From RGIG3009 sp045595845 (lineage in GTDB: Bacteria; Bacillota; Clostridia; Oscillospirales; Acutalibacteraceae): a stretch of 28,142 nt of DNA. The translations under genes were made by a program, and so were the position numbers. Below, piece by piece: positions 1-7,387 of the stretch (position 1 is its first letter; every line of letters starts with the position of its first letter). The notes below the pieces were generated by a model. It was not told where the DNA came from. It was given only the letters and a program-made list of their open reading frames with translations, and searched no databases. Location of the stretch: contig JAZOBF010000023.1 in assembly GCA_045595845.1 (NCBI GenBank), positions 1-28,142 on the forward strand, read 5' to 3'.

Positions 1-137
1 TAGGATGTTCCGCCAATTCCTTTAGATAACGCATTAGAAAGCGTACTATACGGAATACCGCTTTTTTCGGAAAACTTACGTACACTTTTGTATTGTTTTA
101 TTATTTCTGATTTGATAAGTTGTGTAATGCCATCCAA
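1..137 (-). CDS. XRE-type helix-turn-helix regulator, N-terminal fragment
   Basis: Partial gene running off the left edge; about 45 residues are visible. The start is a TTG at 137, with GGTAGGG seven bases upstream and an in-frame stop just before it. The visible protein begins MDGITQLIKSEIIKQYKSVR and continues with a segment reading KFSEKSGIPYSTLSNALSKG. That is the recognition-helix pattern of small XRE/Cro-type DNA-binding proteins common in Clostridia. A promoter lies directly upstream. The target and the rest of the protein are outside the window. Family assignment is fairly secure; function beyond DNA binding cannot be inferred. Confidence 0.7.
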   Translation of the reverse strand, partial: MDGITQLIKSEIIKQYKSVRKFSEKSGIPYSTLSNALSKGIGGTS

Positions 138-186
138 AACAAATCCCTACCTTTCTTCATTTTATGAAAATATCATGCTAAAATAT

Positions 187-215
187 ATTATAGCACCATT
201 AATCGACAATTGCAA
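187..215 (-). promoter_or_regulatory. Sigma-A-type promoter for the XRE-type gene
   Basis: On the minus strand TTGCAA (215-210) is followed after exactly 17 bases by a perfect TATAAT (192-187). The predicted start of transcription is about 40 bases before the TTG start codon at 137. Confidence 0.65.
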
Positions 216-275
216 TATATATTAACGGAATTTGGTTAATTTGCTTTGTGAATAAATTTATCAGAAAAACAAGCG

Positions 276-308
276 AAAGCCAGATAAGGTATAATCTCAT
301 CCGGCTTT
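276..308 (-). terminator. Terminator hairpin ending the minus-strand leader unit
   Basis: Ten-base-pair stem: minus strand AAAGCCGGAT (308-299) pairs with ATCTGGCTTT (285-276) with one G-U pair and a 13-base loop. A T-rich stretch (CGCTTGTTTTTCTG) follows on the minus strand. It separates the structured leader unit from the XRE gene promoter. Confidence 0.55.
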
Positions 309-658
309 ACTTGTTACAGTTGAATATTTAATTTTGGCTGCTCAGAGTATGTATTTGTGACGCATATTAGAATGTGTTCTGCTCCTTTCTAAAACCGCCC
401 AAAAACCCTGTTTTGACACCAATGCGTTCAATGGGGCAAACCAGCGAAAACCCTAGTGTTTATGCGGGTTTTAGGCGGTTTGCCCTATTATAACGCATTC
501 CTCAATACGGCGTACAACACCAGTTGCTTTCATATATAAGAACCTCACCTTTCAACAAAATCGGAGATTTTGGAAAGGTGCCGAGAACCTTGTTGCTCGG
601 TACCCTCGCAATAAATCTCCTTTAACTTCAAATCGCGATGTGAATATTTATGTTTTAA
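309..658 (-). ncRNA. Structured leader or attenuator-like RNA without a downstream gene
   Basis: Fills most of the gene-poor stretch 138-808. From a minus-strand promoter (692-665) the predicted RNA contains, in order: a hairpin 604-577 (GGTACCGAG with CTCGGCACC, one mismatch); a hairpin 580-546 whose 3' arm (GAAAGGTG) covers the ribosome binding site of a 20-codon ORF; that ORF (533-471); and a long stem in which segment A (485-466) pairs with segment B (453-434), flanked by AATGCGTT/AACGCATT (499-492 and 428-421). Segment C (408-392) can pair with A instead, with a one-base bulge, and is followed at once by a second Shine-Dalgarno-like GAAAGGAG (390-383). GGAGATTT/AAATCTCC (563-570 and 613-620) offers another alternative pairing. 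No substantial ORF follows the second site: the nearest ATG gives 7 codons before a stop. It resembles ribosome-mediated attenuators; the class was not recognised. Confidence 0.5.
471..533 (-). CDS. 20-codon leader-peptide-like ORF
   Basis: Encodes MKATGVVRRIEECVIIGQTA, starting at ATG 533 with AAAGGTGAGG nine bases upstream. Its last codons and stop lie inside segment A of the downstream long stem, so a translating or stalled ribosome would block that pairing. The first ten residues resemble the usual start of SpoVT/AbrB-type DNA-binding proteins (MKATGIVRRI), and the similarity ends there. It could be a true leader peptide or a remnant of such a gene. Its ribosome binding site is partly buried in the hairpin at 580-546. 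Confidence 0.4.
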   Translation of the reverse strand: MKATGVVRRIEECVIIGQTA

Positions 659-664
659 GAAAAA

Positions 665-692
665 TTTATACTGCATGAATTTACTTTTTCAA
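665..692 (-). promoter_or_regulatory. Promoter of the minus-strand leader unit
   Basis: Minus strand TTGAAA (692-687), 16-base spacer, TATAAA (670-665). It overlaps the plus-strand promoter at 680-708 back to back, so the two are likely mutually exclusive. Confidence 0.5.
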
Positions 693-708
693 ATTGCTGT
701 ATTATAAT
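680..708 (+). promoter_or_regulatory. Promoter for the fumarase operon
   Basis: TTTACT (680-685), 17-base spacer, perfect TATAAT (703-708). It lies about 100 bases upstream of the fumarase alpha start, leaving a moderate 5' untranslated region without an obvious structure. Confidence 0.55.
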
Positions 709-808
709 ACTTGTAAATGCAACACAGGAATGGACCGGTTAACACATCGGTTACAATGATTTTTCCAAAAAGAAGCAAGAGCATCCCGTAACATTGAGGT
801 GAGTACAT

Positions 809-1648
809 ATGCGCGAAATTGATGCTGCCGCGATTACAAGCAGCGTAAAAAAACTGTGCGTTGATGCCAACTGCCATCTCGGTGAGGATATCAAGGCGTG
901 TATCACCCGCGCGTCCGCGCAGGAAACCTGGCCGCAGGCAAAGGAAATACTGGAACATATCGTGGATAATTATAAGATTGCCGCCCGCAAGGCACAACCG
1001 ATTTGTCAAGACACCGGTGCTGCCTGTGTGTTTTTGAAAATCGGACAGGATGTTCATGTGAACGGTGATATTACCGAAGCGGTCAACGAGGGCGTTCGCC
1101 AAGGATATCAGGACGGCTATCTCCGTAAAAGCATCGTGCGCGATCCGCTGGATCGCGTGAATACCGGCGATAACACACCGGCGATGCTGTACTTTGAGAT
1201 CGTCCCGGGTGACCGCTTGGAGATTACCGTAGCCCCCAAGGGCTTCGGCAGTGAAAATATGAGTCAAATTGCCATGTTGCGCCCATCAGACGGATTACAG
1301 GGTGTGAAAGACTTTGTCAAGCGCGTTGTGGAACAAGCCGGTCCTAACCCCTGTCCTCCGATAGTGGTCGGCGTCGGCATCGGCGGAACATTTGACAAAG
1401 CGGCCTATTTGGCAAAGAAAGCCTTGCTCCGTCCCGTCGACCAACCCAACAGTCACCCGTTTTACGCAAAACTGGAAAGCGACCTTTTGGAGGAAATCAA
1501 CACGCTCGGTATCGGCCCACAAGGTTTCGGCGGCAAAACGACCGCTCTTTCGGTCAATGTGGAATACTACCCCACACACATTGCGGGACTGCCCGTAGCG
1601 GTCAACATCAATTGCCATGTTACACGGCACAAAACGGAGGTGTTGTAA
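809..1648 (+). CDS. fumA: Fumarate hydratase class I, alpha subunit
   Basis: Alpha (N-terminal-type) subunit of the two-subunit, oxygen-labile [4Fe-4S] fumarase, interconverting fumarate and L-malate in the cytosol. The 279-residue length is normal for this subunit. Three cysteines expected to bind the cluster are visible: C66 in PICQDTG, C182 in PNPCPP and C269 in NINCH. The glycine-rich VVGVGIGGTFDKAA stretch and the VNVEYYPTHIAG segment are also typical. The ATG at 809 has GAGGTGAG upstream. The beta subunit gene begins on the base after this stop codon, so the pair is co-translated. A second, more divergent alpha/beta pair lies at 3047-4602, so this one is the better candidate for the housekeeping enzyme. 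Confidence 0.9.
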   Translation: MREIDAAAITSSVKKLCVDANCHLGEDIKACITRASAQETWPQAKEILEHIVDNYKIAARKAQPICQDTGAACVFLKIGQDVHVNGDITEAVNEGVRQGYQDGYLRKSIVRDPLDRVNTGDNTPAMLYFEIVPGDRLEITVAPKGFGSENMSQIAMLRPSDGLQGVKDFVKRVVEQAGPNPCPPIVVGVGIGGTFDKAAYLAKKALLRPVDQPNSHPFYAKLESDLLEEINTLGIGPQGFGGKTTALSVNVEYYPTHIAGLPVAVNINCHVTRHKTEVL

Positions 1649-2203
1649 ATGGCTATCCGTATCAACACCCCCCTCACCCGTGAGGCAGCAAGGAACTTGA
1701 AAGCCGGTGACAGTTGCCTAATTTCCGGTATCCTATACACGGCGCGCGATGCCGCACACAAACGCTTATGCGAACTGCTCGCCGCGGGAAAACCGCTTCC
1801 TCTGGATATGCAAGACAGCATCTTCTATTTTGTAGGCCCCACTCCCACGAAACCGGGCGAAGCCATCGGCTCAGCGGGCCCGACGACCTCCTACCGTATG
1901 GACACGTACAGCCCCGCGCTGATTGCCGTCGGACAAACCGGCATGATCGGCAAAGGGAAACGCGGGCCCCAAGTCATCGAAGCCATGAAAACGCACGGCG
2001 CCGTGTATTTCGGTGCGATTGGCGGTTGCGGTGCCCTACTCAGTAAATGTATTAAGAAAGCGGAGGTCATCGCGTATGAGGATTTGGGAGCGGAGGCGAT
2101 CCACCGACTTGAGGTTGAGGATTTTCCGGTCACCGTCGTCATTGACAGCGATGGAAACAATCTGTATGATATTGGTCGGTCGCAGTATCTCGCACAAATC
2201 TGA
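1649..2203 (+). CDS. Fumarate hydratase class I, beta subunit
   Basis: Beta (C-terminal-type) subunit, 184 residues, the usual size for split fumarases. Visible family motifs are GPTPTKPGEAIGSAGPTTSYRMD (around residues 55-77), GKGKRGPQV and the closing DSDGNNLYD segment; the arginine and lysine in these motifs belong to the substrate carboxylate site in class I fumarases. The start codon follows the alpha stop with no gap, and the ribosome binding site GGAGGTG lies inside the alpha coding end. It is expected to form a heterodimer or heterotetramer with the upstream product. A NodB-type gene follows about 100 bp later, possibly on the same transcript. Confidence 0.9.
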   Translation: MAIRINTPLTREAARNLKAGDSCLISGILYTARDAAHKRLCELLAAGKPLPLDMQDSIFYFVGPTPTKPGEAIGSAGPTTSYRMDTYSPALIAVGQTGMIGKGKRGPQVIEAMKTHGAVYFGAIGGCGALLSKCIKKAEVIAYEDLGAEAIHRLEVEDFPVTVVIDSDGNNLYDIGRSQYLAQI

Positions 2204-2304
2204 TCCAACATGAGGTTTCGGAAGGCGGCAAACAAGAATCTGCGGGATTATATTACGCAAAAACAAGTAGACTCAAGGATTTTAAAATAAAGGTGGTCGT
2301 TGTT

Positions 2305-3009
2305 ATGAGCTCCCAAGAACACAAAAAATGCAAGTCGGTGACATTTAGCTACGATGATGGTGTTACGCAAGATATTCGACTGATTGAACTGTTAAACAAA
2401 TACGGTTTAAAAGGTACCTTTAATCTCAATTCCGAATGTTTCGGCTTAAAAAATGCCACCATCGTGAATGACCAACGCATCCCACGCAATCGAGTCATGT
2501 CCGAAGATGTAAAACATATTTATCACGGACATGAAGTGGCGGTACACACTTTAACACATCCTAACCTCACGCAATGTGACGACAAGGAAGTCATTCGTCA
2601 GGTTGAAACTGACAGAGAGAACTTATCCGAGCTCGTAGGATATGAAGTTGTAGGTATGGCATACCCTTGCGGGGGCGTGAATAACGACGACCGCGTTGCA
2701 GACCTTATCAAGAACAATACCGGCGTCAAATACAGCCGTACCATCACCACCAATAATTGTTTTGATGTTCAAGAAAATCTATATCGTTTTAACCCGACAG
2801 CGTTTCATCTTAATTTTGAGGGAATTATGCAGTTGGGCAGAGAATTTGTTGAGTTGAAAGCCCAAACCCCAAAAGTGTTGTATATTTGGGGGCATTCCTA
2901 TGAACTGGATTTTGACGCGGACCATTGGGCGAAATTAGAAGAGTTTTTTAAACTCATCAGCCATAAAGACGATATTTTTTACGGCACGAACAAAGAAGTT
3001 CTCCTTTAA
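2305..3009 (+). CDS. Polysaccharide deacetylase family protein (NodB/CE4)
   Basis: A 234-residue protein with the NodB homology fold. The first motif is TFSYDDG near residue 15, giving the paired aspartates; the second is HEVAVHTLTHP, the HxxxH zinc-binding pair. Later MAYPCGG and YIWGHSYEL match motifs around the catalytic groove. Start chosen at ATG 2305 because AAAGGTGG lies eight bases upstream; a GTG at 2293 overlaps that site. No signal peptide or membrane segment is visible, so it is probably cytosolic, unlike peptidoglycan deacetylases. Related stand-alone NodB proteins act on small N-acyl or allantoin-type substrates. The exact substrate is unknown. A strong bidirectional terminator follows. 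Confidence 0.8.
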   Translation: MSSQEHKKCKSVTFSYDDGVTQDIRLIELLNKYGLKGTFNLNSECFGLKNATIVNDQRIPRNRVMSEDVKHIYHGHEVAVHTLTHPNLTQCDDKEVIRQVETDRENLSELVGYEVVGMAYPCGGVNNDDRVADLIKNNTGVKYSRTITTNNCFDVQENLYRFNPTAFHLNFEGIMQLGREFVELKAQTPKVLYIWGHSYELDFDADHWAKLEEFFKLISHKDDIFYGTNKEVLL

Positions 3010-3012
3010 TTT

Positions 3013-3048
3013 AAAAAACAGCGGAGTGAAATTCACTCCGCTGTTTTT
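3013..3048. terminator. Bidirectional intrinsic terminator
   Basis: Near-perfect palindrome: AAAAACAGCGGAGTGAA pairs with TTCACTCCGCTGTTTTT across a one-base centre, A-rich on the left and T-rich on the right. It serves the plus-strand deacetylase (stop at 3009) and the convergent minus-strand beta subunit, whose TAA (3049-3047) overlaps it. Confidence 0.9.
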
Positions 3049-3670
3049 AATAAAGTTTTGTAAACTCAAAAGCTTTATCAATCCCTAATTCCGATAAAGC
3101 TTTTTCTTTGTTACTCGCAATCTTTTCATCCAACAAGTCAAAGAAGTTGTTGCCGTTTGTATCAATATCGACGATAAACGGACCCAATTCATTCACTTTG
3201 AAGAACCAAGCGGCCTCGATACTACCCAGTTCATTAAAAAGGTGAACATCTTGCACCTCAATGGAATCGATCCACAAATTGGGGCTTACCGAACGGGGAG
3301 AAACATGTACACATTTCTTTTCTCGCATCATTTGAGCTGTTTCTTTCCCCATGGTGGTTTTACCGACGATCATTTTCAAGCCCCACTCATCAACACTTTT
3401 AGCGCCCCATTTTTCAAAACGGATGCTGGAGGTGGGCATAAAAGAAACCAATTTCCATTTTCCATTCTCTTTGATAACAATGGGACCGTTATGAATGAGG
3501 ATGTTCCGATCCTCCGTCGAGAAAGGAAGCACATGCTCTTCGTCAAATATGTACTTTTGCAGTCTGGAACGACAGGTAAATACTTCGCCGCTGATATAGA
3601 CCACATCTCCAACTTTCAGCTTTTCGACATCGTGGTCTGTTAAGGGTCCTGTTAAATGATACTCCGCCAT
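3047..3670 (-). CDS. Class I hydro-lyase beta subunit, L(+)-tartrate dehydratase-like
   Basis: A 207-residue protein of the class I fumarase/tartrate dehydratase C-terminal family, and the last gene of a six-gene minus-strand operon. The fold-defining features remain: GEVFTCRSRLQ near the N-terminus, the TSSIRFE arginine segment, and the closing VDIDTNGNNFFD. Compared with the first beta subunit in the window, the GPTPT motif is HNGPIV and the GKGKRG motif is GKTTMG, so the substrate site differs. The length is nearer to tartrate dehydratase beta (about 200 residues) than to fumarase beta (about 185). Start ATG 3670 has AAGGAG upstream, and 14 bases separate it from the alpha subunit gene. 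The substrate is probably a hydroxy-dicarboxylate, not proven to be tartrate. Confidence 0.75.
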   Translation of the reverse strand: MAEYHLTGPLTDHDVEKLKVGDVVYISGEVFTCRSRLQKYIFDEEHVLPFSTEDRNILIHNGPIVIKENGKWKLVSFMPTSSIRFEKWGAKSVDEWGLKMIVGKTTMGKETAQMMREKKCVHVSPRSVSPNLWIDSIEVQDVHLFNELGSIEAAWFFKVNELGPFIVDIDTNGNNFFDLLDEKIASNKEKALSELGIDKAFEFTKLY

Positions 3671-3684
3671 AAACTCTCTCCTTT

Positions 3685-4602
3685 TTATCTGTCACCGAAC
3701 CAGTTCGGACTTTTCATCGCTGTTATTTTTCCCGTTGCATCAATTCTGGACGATGCACGGCGAGCGACCATGCAGTTAGTACTGGTGGCACAGGCAATAC
3801 CGGCAATATGCGTATACGCATACTCCACATTGACCGCCAGCACGGATGTATCACCACCGGCGCCCAAGATACCCACACCTAAACTGTTGAGCGCTTTATA
3901 CAGATCCTCCTCTATTTTGGCAAACATCGGATCAGGGTGGCGTGAACCTACCGTTCTGAGACAGGCCGCTTCCTTTGCAAGATTGGCAGCTACATTTGCC
4001 GTGCCGCCTATACCGATTCCTAAAACCGACGGTGGGCAAACAGCCCCTGCACGGGCAGATGCCACAAAACTATCGATAACAAATTTCTCAATACCCTGAA
4101 TACCATCCGCAAAGGCAACAATTCTGTGACGAGTTCCGCCAAAGCACTCACTTCCACCGCCTTTTGCCGCATAGGACATTTCAATAAAATCTCCATCCAC
4201 AAACTGATAGGTAAAATCAGGAATGTTCATGCCGATATTATTCCCCGGATCGTAACCCGTGAGCGGATGCTTCATGGTAGCACGCAAATACCCAAGCTGT
4301 GTTGCTTTGGCAACCGCTCGTCGCGCCGCATTTTCCAGTTCCACAAAGCCACCCTCAAGTTGGCATTGATTACCCACTTTGAAATAGAATATGGGCCAAC
4401 CGGTATCTACACAAAGAGGATTTCCCCGCTTTGCAGACATCTTCATACTTTCCAAAGTAGCCATAAGACCTTTCTTGGCATCGGCATTGCTTTCCCGCTC
4501 AATAGCGCTTTGAAACGCTTCCTTTACATCAGCAGAAATTTCTGTTGCACCTCTTTTGATGGTGTCAAAAAGTACTTGTTCATAAATTTCGGTTTTAATC
4601 AT
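3685..4602 (-). CDS. Class I hydro-lyase alpha subunit, L(+)-tartrate dehydratase-like
   Basis: A 305-residue iron-sulfur subunit that would dehydrate a 2-hydroxy-dicarboxylic acid together with the beta subunit next downstream. Three putative cluster cysteines are present: C64 in NPLCVDTG, C189 in GAVCPPS and C277 in STNCM. The LGIGIGGTANVAANLAKEA and VNVEYAYTHIAGIA segments are typical of the family. Start set at ATG 4602, because GAGGTG lies seven bases upstream; a TTG one codon earlier is less likely. The gene overlaps the end of the upstream CapA-like gene by eight bases, suggesting translational coupling. The length matches tartrate dehydratase alpha (about 300) better than split fumarase alpha (about 280). 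Fumarate, mesaconate or a substituted malate remain possible substrates. Confidence 0.75.
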   Translation of the reverse strand: MIKTEIYEQVLFDTIKRGATEISADVKEAFQSAIERESNADAKKGLMATLESMKMSAKRGNPLCVDTGWPIFYFKVGNQCQLEGGFVELENAARRAVAKATQLGYLRATMKHPLTGYDPGNNIGMNIPDFTYQFVDGDFIEMSYAAKGGGSECFGGTRHRIVAFADGIQGIEKFVIDSFVASARAGAVCPPSVLGIGIGGTANVAANLAKEAACLRTVGSRHPDPMFAKIEEDLYKALNSLGVGILGAGGDTSVLAVNVEYAYTHIAGIACATSTNCMVARRASSRIDATGKITAMKSPNWFGDR

Positions 4603-5881
4603 CAAGCTTCACCTCAATCACATTGTCGTTTAGCTGCAATTCTGTGCCAAAAGGTATATTTCGTTCATTCAGATAATCATAAATGATTTTTGCTTCAGCT
4701 TTGTCCGCGAGCGCCGGGAATCCGGTATGCATATCTAATCTTATCGGGTACAATACGACCTTTTCAAGCTTATTATCTTCGTATGTTAAAAACGGAACAA
4801 GCGAACGGAAATTATTCACATCAGAATGCAAACCTCGTGTTCCGTTCCGACTGCGGATATTAATCATTTCCTTGGGGGTAAGTCCTGTGGGCATATTATA
4901 TTTTTCACGATAGTCGTCAGGCATACAAAATGCACTGTCACTGTGGAAAATGAAATTGCCCAGACTGTAAAAAATGGGCTTTCTGTTATAGATTTCTATA
5001 CCCTTAAGCTGATGCGTTCCTGTTCCGATTACCGCAGACGCACCCGCATCTATACATTTTCTGCAAAACTCAATTAAAAAGTCATCCGGCTCATCGTCTG
5101 TGTCACGCTTTATTTCGTGTGAATGTATATTTACAACCACCGTTTCGCACTCGGCCAGAGCTTTCTTAATTGTGTTTTCAGTTCTTTGCATATCTATGGG
5201 ATTTACCTTCGATGTTTTACCTTCTGTTTCGCTTTCGCAAAAAACATAATCACCAAAACCAAAGCAGCCCTCGGGAGGATATGGCGTGTACCCGCCAATT
5301 CTGGAACGGTTTCTTCTACCATCAATATGTGTACCTTCCGAAATTTCTTTAAGTGTTTTCATATGCTCAGGTGTAATATGATAAACTGTTGAAAACCTTA
5401 AAGGGTTAAGGCCCGGTCTTCCGGGGAGATTTTCAGAGGGATTACCCGCACGCGCCGCATCATTAATTGATGAGCAAAGAGAAATCAGTCCGCACTTCCC
5501 GTTTTCCGTTTCTATAACCGCATAGTCGGATGCCTCTTGCAAATCCTTTCCGGCTCCACTTACGGGCAGGTTGCGTTTTTTGACTGCCGATAGGGTGGAA
5601 TAAAGCCCGTCATACGAATAGTCCATTGTGTGATTATTGGCAAATGAGCATCCGTTAAATCCAAATCGAAGCGTGTCATCCAATGTGTCTTCCTTTGCTA
5701 AAAGCCAAACACCGCCGCAGTAAGATGAGCCATAAATAGGTTTATCGGACAAAACATTTTCCAAATTAAAAAGTCTTATATCCGCCTTTTCTATGATTTC
5801 TCTTAACGGATTTACATCATAATCTTCGGGCATCTTGTCAATGTGAATAATATCACCGACACTGCATATTGTCTGTTTCAT
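4595..5881 (-). CDS. CapA/PgsA-family metallophosphoesterase-like protein, cytosolic
   Basis: A 428-residue protein of the CapA (PGA_cap) family, whose fold belongs to the calcineurin-like phosphoesterases and whose best known members take part in poly-gamma-glutamate synthesis. Motifs in order: SVGDIIH (residues 7-13), FNLENVLS, FGFNGCSFANNHTMDYSYDGL (the NNH metal motif), VVNIHSHE, and a C-terminal GTGTHQLKGIEIYNRKPIFYSLGNFIF block. Start chosen at ATG 5881, where AAAGGGAG stands nine bases upstream; this overlaps the preceding M20 gene by 29 bases. Unlike capsule CapA proteins it has no N-terminal membrane anchor or signal peptide, and capBC partners are absent. In this operon it may hydrolyse an amide or phosphoester intermediate; the function is unknown. 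Confidence 0.75.
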   Translation of the reverse strand: MKQTICSVGDIIHIDKMPEDYDVNPLREIIEKADIRLFNLENVLSDKPIYGSSYCGGVWLLAKEDTLDDTLRFGFNGCSFANNHTMDYSYDGLYSTLSAVKKRNLPVSGAGKDLQEASDYAVIETENGKCGLISLCSSINDAARAGNPSENLPGRPGLNPLRFSTVYHITPEHMKTLKEISEGTHIDGRRNRSRIGGYTPYPPEGCFGFGDYVFCESETEGKTSKVNPIDMQRTENTIKKALAECETVVVNIHSHEIKRDTDDEPDDFLIEFCRKCIDAGASAVIGTGTHQLKGIEIYNRKPIFYSLGNFIFHSDSAFCMPDDYREKYNMPTGLTPKEMINIRSRNGTRGLHSDVNNFRSLVPFLTYEDNKLEKVVLYPIRLDMHTGFPALADKAEAKIIYDYLNERNIPFGTELQLNDNVIEVKLDD

Positions 5882-7076
5882 TATTTTTCTCCCTTTCATC
5901 TGAGGCATAGACTTTTTCCATATCCATTCCATTCATATTGTCCAGTACAAACTGAATACTTACATCTGTACCAACAGGAAGAGCATCTTCATCGAGCATA
6001 AAATCGTTGTTATGAGGAAGCGTCGTACAGCCTTTTTCCTCATTTCGCGTGCCTAATCGGATAAAAACACCCGGCTTTTTCAAAAGATAATTAGCAAAAT
6101 CTTCGGAACTCATTTTAATTGGCATTTCGGCAATATTGTCCTCACCTATTACCTTTTTAGCCGCATCCAATACGAGACCACATATTTGCGGGTTGTTATA
6201 CACGACCGCATCCAAAAGTTTCGTTGTTACTTTACATGTACAGCCAAAACTCTCGGCACTTTTTTGTGCCAGGTCCTCTATGTTTTCGATTATCATGTTG
6301 TCAAGTTTCAAATCATATGTCCGCACGGTTCCGAGCATCTTGGCATAATCGGCAATTACATTTTGTGAAGTTCCCGCTTCAAGCTTACCCACAGAACAAA
6401 TATACCGTGCAAACGGATCTGTTTTTCTTGTAAGCATCGTTTGAATTCCGTTATAGGCACCCACTGCTGCCGCCAACGCATCTTTTCCTGTCTGCGGAAG
6501 ACTTGCGTGTGCGGTGTGGCCAAAGAACTCCACCTCAAAATTACGGCACGACGCCATAGAATGGCCTTTGCATACACCTATCTTTCCTGATTCAAGCCAA
6601 TTTTCAATGTGTAAACCGATGATAACATCAATCTCCTCCATTAAACCGCCTTTGACCAGTTCATCTGCGCCACTTCGCATTCCTTCCTCGCTGGGCTGAA
6701 AAACCAGCATTACCCGACAAGCGATTTCCGTTTCCATCGCTTTGAGGGCTTTGGCCGTGCCGAGAAGCATGGCGGTATGGGCATCGTGACCGCAAGCGTG
6801 CATCTGCCCTTTGATTTTGGATTTAAAGGGTAGATCGGTTTTTTCTTCAATTAAAAGCGCATCCATATCCGCACGAATTCCGATGGTGAAATGGTCCTTG
6901 TGCGGATTGATAACGGCAACCACGCTTGATTCACCATACATTTCGGTATACTCAATATTGAGACTATCTAATTCTCTCTTTACGACCGAAATGGTTTTGG
7001 GAAGGTCGAATCCAATTTCGGGGTATTCGTGAATTTCGCGTCTTAAATTTACAATATACTCTTTATCTGCGTACAC
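5853..7076 (-). CDS. M20-family amidohydrolase (N-acyl-amino-acid or aminobenzoyl-glutamate type)
   Basis: A 407-residue di-zinc amidohydrolase of the M20D type, which cleaves N-acyl, indole-acetyl or aminobenzoyl amino acid conjugates. Likely metal-binding positions are visible: D70 in IRADMDAL, C95 and H97 in HACGHD, the E130/E131 pair in PSEEGM, H156 in GLHIENW and H355 in LPHNNDF. The dimerisation insert follows from about residue 175. The start is GTG 7076 with AGAGG eight bases before it; an ATG two bases upstream is out of frame. It lies 11 bases downstream of the DUF4387 gene and overlaps the CapA-like gene by 29 bases. The acyl group removed is not evident from sequence. Confidence 0.88.
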   Translation of the reverse strand: MYADKEYIVNLRREIHEYPEIGFDLPKTISVVKRELDSLNIEYTEMYGESSVVAVINPHKDHFTIGIRADMDALLIEEKTDLPFKSKIKGQMHACGHDAHTAMLLGTAKALKAMETEIACRVMLVFQPSEEGMRSGADELVKGGLMEEIDVIIGLHIENWLESGKIGVCKGHSMASCRNFEVEFFGHTAHASLPQTGKDALAAAVGAYNGIQTMLTRKTDPFARYICSVGKLEAGTSQNVIADYAKMLGTVRTYDLKLDNMIIENIEDLAQKSAESFGCTCKVTTKLLDAVVYNNPQICGLVLDAAKKVIGEDNIAEMPIKMSSEDFANYLLKKPGVFIRLGTRNEEKGCTTLPHNNDFMLDEDALPVGTDVSIQFVLDNMNGMDMEKVYASDEREKNNETDNMQCR

Positions 7077-7087
7077 ATTGTTTTCCT

Positions 7088-7387
7088 CTATATTTCAATA
7101 TTTGCGAGCGGGACATGTTGCTGGCACCCATAAATATCGGTGTCGTTAAGGCTCCCGCTGATATTTTTTCTGGGGAAGGTTATTTTGATTGAGTTGACCA
7201 CACTGTAAATGATAATATCAATTTTTTCTTCAGGCACATTATACGCCTGTGCAACCTGTTTCTTTGTCAACCGTTCGGAAACATAGCACATATCGGCATT
7301 GTTATGGAATATCAAATCAAAGGTGATATAAAGCGGGCCCGCGTTTTTACTCCGCAAAATTTTGGTATAATCAATGAGTTTTTTCAT
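7088..7387 (-). CDS. DUF4387 family protein, AtuA partner
   Basis: A 99-residue protein of the DUF4387 family. Recognisable features are the start MKKLIDYTKILRSKNAGPLY, the FDLIFHNN motif and the VNSIKITFPR motif. Members are usually encoded next to AtuA-family proteins and probably form one complex with them; fused versions are known (recollection of family context, not computed). Here the ATG overlaps the TGA of the AtuA gene by four bases, which fits equimolar, coupled synthesis. No catalytic residue can be named. Confidence 0.8.
   Translation of the reverse strand: MKKLIDYTKILRSKNAGPLYITFDLIFHNNADMCYVSERLTKKQVAQAYNVPEEKIDIIIYSVVNSIKITFPRKNISGSLNDTDIYGCQQHVPLANIEI

Noticed and set aside
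421..499. Long imperfect palindrome as a possible MITE or attC site
   Set aside because: The overlap with the leader ORF, the alternative pairing with 392-408 and the flanking promoter and terminator fit a regulatory RNA better; no target-site duplication was seen.
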